Shown in pieces: positions 22,457 through 27,600 of a stretch of DNA of 27,600 bases. The DNA comes from Verrucomicrobia bacterium UBA1200 (GTDB lineage: Bacteria > Verrucomicrobiota > Kiritimatiellia > RFP12 > UBA1067): assembly GCA_002309765.1 (NCBI GenBank), contig DBXY01000031.1:41905-69504 (forward strand), in the 5' to 3' direction. Position 1 is the stretch's first letter; the number at the start of each line of letters is the position of its first letter. The notes beneath the pieces were generated by a model, which saw only the letters and a list, made by a program, of their open reading frames with translations, was not told where the DNA came from and made no database searches. The position numbers and the translations under genes are program-made.

Positions 22457-23833
22457 TCAATCGGCGGAAACCACCCGCCCGTTGAAAGCCTCCAAAGTGT
22501 GTTTAAGCACCGGCTCGTTGTAAAGCTCCGCCACGCCGTTCGACCGGTTAACTTCCTGTTCGCCGCCTGACGTTGCCGCATCCGATTGCGGCGCCGGAGC
22601 AACGGCGGCCGGCTTTTCCGTTACCGGCGCAACCGCCGGCACGGGAGAAGGTAGCGGCACCGCCGCCTTCGAAGCGGGCTGGCCGGCAGAAAGGGTTCCG
22701 CGCAGTTCGGTGACGCGCCGCAAAACCTCGTCCAGCGAAACCGCGGTGGCCACCCTCGCGCAACGGATGAGCGTCATCTCTATCAGGGTGCGCACGGAAA
22801 GGGCGAACCGCAACCGCTCTTCCAATTCGGAAAGCTGCTCGGCGATCTTCAAAACCCGGTTTGAATCCGTTAGTTTGGCCAATTCCGTAAAGGAACGCAA
22901 TTGCTCTTCGGTAGCGTCACCGCCGGCCTTCTCGTCGCCAAGATACATGTAAACCAGCAGGTTGCGGAAGTAATCCATCAGCTCCACGGTCAACCGGCGC
23001 ATATCCTTGCCCGCGCTGTCAAACCGGTCCACCATGCGTAAAATCGCTGCCATGTCACCCTTAAGCACCGCCGCCGCCAAATCGTCCATCGCGTGACGTG
23101 ACACCAGTCCGAAAACCGCCAGCGCGTCTTCCTCGGTCAGCTTGTTGCCCTTGAAGGAAATCAACTGGTCGAGTGACGACAGCGCATCGCGCATTCCGCC
23201 CTCCGCTCCGCGGGCAATGGCGAAAATCGCGTCGTCCTCGATATCGATCCCCTCGGCGTCGCAAATGCGGCGAAGGCGTTTGACGATCATCGGAGTGGCG
23301 ATCCGCCGCAAATCGAACCGCTGGCAGCGCGAAACGATGGTCGGCAGTACTTTGTCGCCCTCGGTAGTGGCGAAGATGAATTTCACATACGGCGGCGGCT
23401 CTTCCAAAGTCTTTAGCAAAGCGTTGAACGCCGCCTGCGATAGCATGTGTACTTCGTCGATGATGTAGATTTTGAACTTGCAAGTGGTGGGAGCGAACTG
23501 AATCTGGTCAAGGATACCGTGGACATCGTCCACCTTGTTGTTGGACGCGCCGTCGATCTCAATCACATCCAAGGAATGGCCGTCGGTAATCGCGCGGCAA
23601 ACCTCGCACTCCCCGCACGGCTCGACACCGTTGCGGTTGGTGCAGTTCAACGATTTGGCGAAGATGCGCGAAAGCGTGGTTTTCCCGATGCCCCGCGGCC
23701 CGACAAAAAGATAAGCGTGGGCAACGCGGTCGGACGCGATCGCGTTGCGCAGCGTGGTGGTCACATGAGTCTGCCCCACCACGTCGTCAAAGGTTTTCGG
23801 CCGCCATTTTCTTGCCAACACTTCGTATGCCAT
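22457..23833 (-). CDS. dnaX: DNA polymerase III subunit gamma/tau
   Basis: Clamp-loader ATPase that loads the beta sliding clamp. The start at 23833 matches the conserved MAYEVLARKWRPKTFDDVVG opening. Features: Walker A GPRGIGKT (45-52), zinc-binding cysteines C64, C73, C76 and C79, Walker B DEVH (126-129), SRC motif with the arginine finger (168-170), and domain III with SFTELAKLTDSNRVLKIAEQ. At 458 residues the chain is shorter than E. coli tau (643): after about 370 there is only a Pro/Ala/Val-rich linker and a short conserved tail. No A-rich slippery stretch was seen in the minus-strand sequence of the tail, so frameshifting to a short gamma form is not supported. It lies 25 bp after a small membrane protein gene. 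Confidence 0.96.
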   Translation of the reverse strand: MAYEVLARKWRPKTFDDVVGQTHVTTTLRNAIASDRVAHAYLFVGPRGIGKTTLSRIFAKSLNCTNRNGVEPCGECEVCRAITDGHSLDVIEIDGASNNKVDDVHGILDQIQFAPTTCKFKIYIIDEVHMLSQAAFNALLKTLEEPPPYVKFIFATTEGDKVLPTIVSRCQRFDLRRIATPMIVKRLRRICDAEGIDIEDDAIFAIARGAEGGMRDALSSLDQLISFKGNKLTEEDALAVFGLVSRHAMDDLAAAVLKGDMAAILRMVDRFDSAGKDMRRLTVELMDYFRNLLVYMYLGDEKAGGDATEEQLRSFTELAKLTDSNRVLKIAEQLSELEERLRFALSVRTLIEMTLIRCARVATAVSLDEVLRRVTELRGTLSAGQPASKAAVPLPSPVPAVAPVTEKPAAVAPAPQSDAATSGGEQEVNRSNGVAELYNEPVLKHTLEAFNGRVVSAD

Positions 23834-23858
23834 AACAATCACCGCCTTGCGCTTTGGT

Positions 23859-24002
23859 TCACAGCCAACCCGCATTACGCATCAACATCGCCGCAATCCC
23901 GATCAGGAAGAAAAAAAGCACCCAACGAATAGCTTTCTTTTCCCGGTCGGCGATTGGCAGCCGCGAAACCAAATCCTCATTATCATCCTCGTCGTCCAGC
24001 AT
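23859..24002 (-). CDS. Small single-pass membrane protein, 47 residues
   Basis: The product has an acidic N-terminus (MLDDEDDNEDLVSRLPIADR), a charged KK pair, one hydrophobic helix (WVLFFFLIGIAAMLM) and a short RNAGWL tail. The ATG at 24002 is favoured because GGAG lies 9 nt upstream; a longer in-frame start at 24152 would overlap the preceding gene by more than 130 bp and adds a Cys/Arg-rich stretch that is only that gene read in another frame. No family is recognised. The gene fits snugly between its neighbours (16 bp and 25 bp), so it is likely real and cotranscribed with dnaX. Confidence 0.65.
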   Translation of the reverse strand: MLDDEDDNEDLVSRLPIADREKKAIRWVLFFFLIGIAAMLMRNAGWL

Positions 24003-24018
24003 CGCGCAACGCTCCGGA

Positions 24019-24717
24019 TCACTTGCCGTTGAGCAGACTGAAGAAACGGTCCTGATACGCCTCAAACACGCCCTTCTCCTGCAGCATCCGTCCCAGCGGT
24101 TTGACCAGACTCCGGTCTTTGCCAGCCGCCTCGAAAGCGATCTCGATTTCATTGCGCAGCTCGACCGGAACGCCGTCCTGGAGGTCGAACATCCGACGGT
24201 CGTTCAACTCCCGAATGTTGGCCTCGGCCGACTGACGGATCACCGTCCAGAACAGCTTGACCAGACAGACATCCCACGGGTCGTCCACGCCCTGCACAAC
24301 CGCAGAGAAGGGGTCGGCTTTGACCGACTCGTCGTTGCAGATACGCTCAACCACCGCCTCCACGGAATCCGTCACCACCTGTTCGCTGAACGCCTCCTGC
24401 TTGAGGGTATAGCCGTAACGCAGAATGCGGATATGGTCTTCGTTCTCCTTCAGCCACTGCAGATACCGCTGGGCCTCCGGGCCGAAACCCTCCAACGTGA
24501 GGTTGTCGTAGTTCGAGGGCAAAATAATCTGCGGCCGCAACGCCTGCATCCGTCCTTCTCGGATCCTGACCTTGCCTACTCCGTCCATCAACTCGCTTAC
24601 CAGCCGGTAGTTGATGATGGTGTTGCCGAAGGTTTCCAAATGGCGCTGCGGCGGACGCACAATCCGGGTGTTCTCCACCGCGTACCAGCAATCAAATTTC
24701 GTTCGCTTCTTGTTCAT
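24019..24717 (-). CDS. Conserved protein of unknown function, 232 residues
   Basis: I do not recognise a characterised family, though the opening KFDCWYAVENTRIVRPPQRHLETFG followed by NTIINYRLVSELMD reminds me of unnamed proteins common in PVC-group genomes; this is an impression, not a search result. No signal peptide, transmembrane helix or nucleotide-binding motif is visible. The chain is mixed charged and mostly helical in appearance, with a Glu/Arg-rich core (GPEAQRYLQWLKENEDHIRI) and a C-terminal helical segment (GRMLQEKGVFEAYQDRFF). It lies 20 bp after galK and 16 bp before the small membrane protein gene. The ribosome-binding site is weak. Confidence 0.8.
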   Translation of the reverse strand: MNKKRTKFDCWYAVENTRIVRPPQRHLETFGNTIINYRLVSELMDGVGKVRIREGRMQALRPQIILPSNYDNLTLEGFGPEAQRYLQWLKENEDHIRILRYGYTLKQEAFSEQVVTDSVEAVVERICNDESVKADPFSAVVQGVDDPWDVCLVKLFWTVIRQSAEANIRELNDRRMFDLQDGVPVELRNEIEIAFEAAGKDRSLVKPLGRMLQEKGVFEAYQDRFFSLLNGK

Positions 24718-24737
24718 TGACTACCAAAAACGGGCCG

Positions 24738-25910
24738 TCACTTCACCAAACGGGCGCCCGCCGACGGTCTGATCAAACTCACTTCGCACTCTTTGCCGCA
24801 CCGGGCGCGGTATGCGTTGGCAATCGCCGCCGCCGCGGTTTCCGCGTCACGCGGTCCAACCAGCACCACTACCGATCCGCCAAAGCCGCCGCCGGAAAGC
24901 CGCGCCCCCAGCACGCCGGGAATCTTCTTTGCGATGTCCACCACCAAATCCAGCTCCTCGCAGGAGTTTTTGAACAGCACCCGCGAGCTTTCGTGGGAAT
25001 CGAACATCAGGCGGCCGAATCCCGCCAGATCCCCCTCCTCCAGCCAGCGCGCGCCCAGCAGCACCCGCTCGTCCTCGCCGATCGGATGCGCGGCGCAATT
25101 GGCAACCGCCTCGTCCAGCCCGTCTTTGTACAACGCCCATTCGGTCATGGCGACATCCCGCAGCGCGGTTACCGGATGGGAAGTGATGCGCTTGGCGAAA
25201 TGGGCGGCAGCTGCCTCGCAGTTGGCGCGCAAGCGATCGTAACCGCCATCGACCAAACGGTGTTTAACCTTGGTGTTGCACATCAGGAAGCAGGCGTCGC
25301 GCCCCATGTCCACGTTCTCGAATTCGATGCTGCGGAAATCGGTCTTAACCAGCATTCCGGGCTTTCCGGCCAGACTGGAAATCTGGTCCAAAAGACCGCA
25401 TTTGCAACCGGCGTAGTTGTGTTCCGCTTTCTGCCCGATCTTCGCCATCGTCACCTGGTCGGTCACGATTCCGTACAGCTTCGCGAGCGCCAAACCGGTG
25501 CACATCTCCAGCGCCGCCGAACTGGATAGCCCGGCCCCAAGGGGAATGTTGCCCAGAAACATCCCGCAGAAACCGGAATCCGCCGGCTTTAGCTCCTGCA
25601 ACCCGGCAAAGGTTCCCTTCACGTAATTCTGCCAAGTGTCGGTCTGGGACGGCTCAACCTTGTCGATCGTGAAATTGACCTCGCGCATCAGGTCCCCGGC
25701 CACCAGACGGCACTCCGGCCCCGGTTGCTTGCAGGCCGCGAAAAAGGTGCCGCAGTCAATCGCCGCGGAAAAAACATAGCCTTCGTTGTAGTCGGTGTGG
25801 TTGCCCAGCACCTCGATCCGCCCCGGCGCGTAAGCGACCACTTCGGGGTCGCGGCCGAACGCGGCCTTGAATTTTTCCATCAAATCATCATAAACCGCCT
25901 GGTTTTCCAT
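24738..25910 (-). CDS. Galactokinase-family GHMP kinase with variant signature
   Basis: GHMP sugar-1-kinase of 390 residues, cytoplasmic. The ATG at 25910 is chosen because AAGGAG lies 6 nt upstream (the ATG at 25913 would be only 3 nt away). Motifs: APGRIEVLGNHTDYNEG (28-44), GNIPLGAGLSSSAALE (120-135), catalytic Asp175 in CGLLDQISS, and ARLSGGGFGGSVVVLV near the C-terminus. Classical galactokinases read GRVNLIGEHTDYN; here the sugar-contacting Glu of GEHTDYN is Asn37 and the preceding Asn is Glu33. The Asp of HTD and the catalytic Asp are kept, so it is probably an active sugar-1-kinase, but galactose specificity is not certain. It follows the phosphomannomutase gene by 54 bp, so sugar phosphates made here could feed the same pathway. 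Confidence 0.88.
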   Translation of the reverse strand: MENQAVYDDLMEKFKAAFGRDPEVVAYAPGRIEVLGNHTDYNEGYVFSAAIDCGTFFAACKQPGPECRLVAGDLMREVNFTIDKVEPSQTDTWQNYVKGTFAGLQELKPADSGFCGMFLGNIPLGAGLSSSAALEMCTGLALAKLYGIVTDQVTMAKIGQKAEHNYAGCKCGLLDQISSLAGKPGMLVKTDFRSIEFENVDMGRDACFLMCNTKVKHRLVDGGYDRLRANCEAAAAHFAKRITSHPVTALRDVAMTEWALYKDGLDEAVANCAAHPIGEDERVLLGARWLEEGDLAGFGRLMFDSHESSRVLFKNSCEELDLVVDIAKKIPGVLGARLSGGGFGGSVVVLVGPRDAETAAAAIANAYRARCGKECEVSLIRPSAGARLVK

Positions 25911-25964
25911 CATCTTCTCCTTGCGCTGTTTAAAAAATCCCGCGTAGCGGCACAACCCGTCCGG

Positions 25965-27290
25965 TTAGGCGCGGATAACGCCCAACACCTCGTCGCGCTT
26001 TGCCGCCATCAATTCTTCCGTGTTCGCTTCCAAGTTCAGGCGCACCAGCGGCTCGGTGTTGGAGCAGCGGACGTTGAACCACCAATCCGGATATTCCACA
26101 CTCACCCCGTCCAGCTCAAACACGTGGCCGTCCGCGTACCGGTCTTTCAGCTCGGCCAAAATCGCCTTGGGGTCGCGCTCGACCCGAGAATTGATCTCGC
26201 CGCTCGGGAAGTATTTCCGCAACGGGGCGATCAGCTTGGAGAGCGGACGATCGGAATTACTGACAATGTTCGCCAGAGCGATAATCGCCAACGACGAACT
26301 TTCCGCCGTGTAGTTGTCCTTGAAATAGTAGTGCCCGCTCAGCTCGCCCGCGAACAGGGCGTTGTTTTCGCGCATCTGCTGTTTGATGAACGAGTGGCCC
26401 ACCCTGGACATCATCGGCACGCCGCCGGCGGCCTCGATTACCTCTTTCACCACTTTGCTGCTGCGCAAATCGTAGAAAATCACCCCGCCGGGATGGTTGG
26501 CCAGCACGTCTTGCGCCACCAGCGCGGTAATCAAATCCATCGAAATAATGTCGCCTTTTTCGTCAACGAATCCGGCCCGGTCGGCATCGCCGTCGTACGC
26601 CACGCCAAAGGCGTAACCGCCCTGCCGCACCAACGCCTGCAGATCGCGCAGGGTCTCGGTGTGCAACGGATTCGCCTCGTGATTCGGGAACGTGCCGTCG
26701 AACTCGCCGTAAAGCCCGTCCCACTCCAACACGCCTTCCATCGTCTTGGCCTCGCAAATGCCCATGCCGTTGGCAAAATCAACCGCGATTTTAATCGGAC
26801 GGCCCAAATGCGCGAACGGACGGATGTGCGCCGCGTACTCCGGCAGGATGTCATAACGGCTCAACTTGCCGGGCGCGCCATCGTAAGGCGCGAAGTCGCC
26901 GTCGTCCACAATCCTCTCAATGTCGGCCAACCCGGTCGCCCCGCTGATCGGCACCGCGTTGGCGCGGCACAGCTTGAAGCCGTTCCATTCGGCGGTGTTG
27001 TGGGAGGCGGTGATCATCACACTGGCGTCGGTACCCAAACTGCCGTTGGCGAAATACGACATCGGGGTGGAGGCAAGCCCCAGATCGATCACGTCCGCCC
27101 CCTGCTCCATCATGCCTTTGGCCAGCGCCGCGAACAGCGGCTCGGAATGCGGACGGATGTCCCGCCCCACCGCCACGCTTTTGCACCCGACGAAGGTTAC
27201 AAACGCCCGGCCGATCCGGTAGGCGGTCTCTTCCGTCAAATCTTTACCGTAAACGCCGCGAATGTCGTACGCCTTGAAAATTCCAGCCAT
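25965..27290 (-). CDS. Phosphomannomutase/phosphoglucomutase
   Basis: Alpha-D-phosphohexomutase that moves phosphate between C6 and C1 of mannose or glucose phosphates, supplying precursors of NDP-sugars. The 441-residue product has all four family loops: MAGIFKAYDIRG at the N-terminus, the phosphoserine loop TASHNTAEWNG (95-104, Ser96), the metal loop YDGDADR (232-238, Asp233/235/237), the sugar-binding GELSGHYYF near 313, and the phosphate-binding RCSNTEPLVRL near 411. The usual Pro after TASHN is Thr here. GGAG lies 5 nt before the ATG, with AGGAG further up. It is the first gene of the minus-strand operon and follows an extended -10 promoter. manB or algC-type naming would need substrate data. 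Confidence 0.92.
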   Translation of the reverse strand: MAGIFKAYDIRGVYGKDLTEETAYRIGRAFVTFVGCKSVAVGRDIRPHSEPLFAALAKGMMEQGADVIDLGLASTPMSYFANGSLGTDASVMITASHNTAEWNGFKLCRANAVPISGATGLADIERIVDDGDFAPYDGAPGKLSRYDILPEYAAHIRPFAHLGRPIKIAVDFANGMGICEAKTMEGVLEWDGLYGEFDGTFPNHEANPLHTETLRDLQALVRQGGYAFGVAYDGDADRAGFVDEKGDIISMDLITALVAQDVLANHPGGVIFYDLRSSKVVKEVIEAAGGVPMMSRVGHSFIKQQMRENNALFAGELSGHYYFKDNYTAESSSLAIIALANIVSNSDRPLSKLIAPLRKYFPSGEINSRVERDPKAILAELKDRYADGHVFELDGVSVEYPDWWFNVRCSNTEPLVRLNLEANTEELMAAKRDEVLGVIRA

Positions 27291-27369
27291 AGCTGCTCCA
27301 ATCTCTCCTAAAAATCCGTAAAATCACATGGGACGGCCGCAAAAAGCCTATACCCCGATTGCTTTTTAG

Positions 27370-27378
27370 ATTATAACA
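27370..27378 (-). promoter_or_regulatory. Extended -10 promoter of the mutase-kinase-dnaX-rsmA operon
   Basis: The minus strand reads TGTTATAAT (27378-27370), a TGn extended -10 joined to a perfect TATAAT. No good -35 hexamer lies 16-18 bp upstream, which is tolerated with an extended -10. The start would be near 27363, giving a leader of about 73 nt. AAAAAGC/GCTTTTT (27341-27347 and 27361-27367) can pair across this start region. A second TATAAT (27443-27438) lies further upstream and could be an alternative promoter. The 27291-27437 stretch holds no gene. Confidence 0.65.
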
Positions 27379-27478
27379 CAACCCCCACCCCAAAAGAAAA
27401 GCTAAAAGCGAACAAACGGGGGAAAAAATCGGTGGAGATTATACGGTGATCGAGCAACACGGAAACCCTCATCCCCAT

Positions 27479-27600
27479 TTCTCCGAGACTCCGAAACTCC
27501 ACGGAGCGAAAGCAATCCCGCATTGCCACTGTTGCTTACGCTGCTGGGAGTCTTGGAGTTTGGGAGTTCTTCCGTTCTCCGAGACTCCGAAACTCCACGG
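27479..27600. repeat. Large imperfect palindrome plus 26-bp direct repeat at the window edge
   Basis: A 26-bp sequence (27479-27504, TTCTCCGAGACTCCG then AAACTCCACGG) recurs exactly at 27575-27600, 96 bp further on. Between them, 27481-27515 can pair with 27532-27566: the outer 20 bp match at 16 positions plus two G-T pairs, there is a 4-nt internal loop, and the inner 11 bp match at 10 positions, around a 16-nt loop. The second direct copy looks like the left arm of another unit running past the window. No coding frame is supported. It resembles an intergenic BIME/MITE-like element. Confidence 0.7.

Noticed and set aside
22457..22800. Programmed frameshift site in dnaX giving separate gamma and tau products
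   Set aside because: No A-rich slippery heptamer was seen on the coding strand in the C-terminal region, and the protein is already short at 458 residues.
25725..27311. A 528-codon open frame on the plus strand opposite the phosphomannomutase and galactokinase genes
   Set aside because: It is an antisense shadow of two clearly recognisable enzymes; its translation is rich in His, Arg and Gln without any family motif, as expected from the reverse of GC-rich codons.
27479..27600. CRISPR array at the right edge
   Set aside because: Only two copies of the 26-bp repeat are visible, the 70-bp spacer is too long and is itself largely self-complementary to the repeat region, and no cas gene is present.

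Overview
The window looks like chromosomal DNA of a GC-rich, Gram-negative-type bacterium from the PVC superphylum, most plausibly a Lentisphaerota/Kiritimatiellota (Victivallales-like) lineage. This is an inference from gene content: a GH172 (DUF2961) enzyme, a giant secreted FAD_oxidored protein with HEAT-like repeats, a Tat-exported Gfo/Idh/MocA protein, a gingipain-like lipoprotein and TolC/MacA-type envelope proteins. No IS element, phage gene, CRISPR array, tRNA or rRNA was recognised.

Layout. (1) 1-1386, minus: ispF followed by cysS, with cysS cut by the window edge. ispF has a near-consensus promoter so close to its ATG that its mRNA should be leaderless. (2) 1427-1514: divergent control region with a perfect 16-bp palindrome and a plus-strand promoter. 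(3) 1592-3025, plus: clan CD (gingipain/C25-like) lipoprotein. (4) 10961 down to 3037, minus: one promoter and five tightly packed genes, namely a secreted Gly/Pro-repeat, Tyr/Trp-rich, Cys-cluster protein, a TolC-family outer membrane factor, a MacA-like adaptor, a LarA-family nickel-pincer racemase homologue and a secreted GH172 enzyme. No inner-membrane pump is encoded with the adaptor and TolC. (5) 11117-18592, plus: promoter and 5' hairpin, then a 2-oxoacid:ferredoxin oxidoreductase (ferredoxin, alpha, and a fused beta-gamma subunit), a cytoplasmic parvulin, an orphan gatC and a 1134-residue tandem FAD-dependent oxidoreductase. (6) 18593-18821: bidirectional terminator, an 11-codon gene stub and a repeat/hairpin patch. 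(7) 27378 down to 18822, minus: a nine-gene housekeeping run: phosphomannomutase/phosphoglucomutase, galactokinase-like kinase, a conserved unknown, a 47-residue membrane protein, dnaX, a SurA-like chaperone, rsmA/ksgA, a Gfo/Idh/MocA protein and a purine phosphoribosyltransferase. (8) 27438-27600: large imperfect palindrome and a 26-bp direct repeat reaching the window edge.

How the genes work together. Regions 1 and 7 are mostly core functions (translation, isoprenoids, replication clamp loading, ribosome maturation, sugar activation). The oxidoreductase set fits anaerobic fermentation of 2-oxoacids through ferredoxin. The secreted enzymes (GH172, FAD oxidoreductase, Gfo/Idh/MocA, C25-like) fit a polysaccharide- and protein-degrading lifestyle. 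The least explained unit is the 3037-10961 operon, which joins an unusual structural-looking surface protein to an adaptor/outer-membrane channel pair without a pump and to two carbohydrate/hydroxyacid enzymes.
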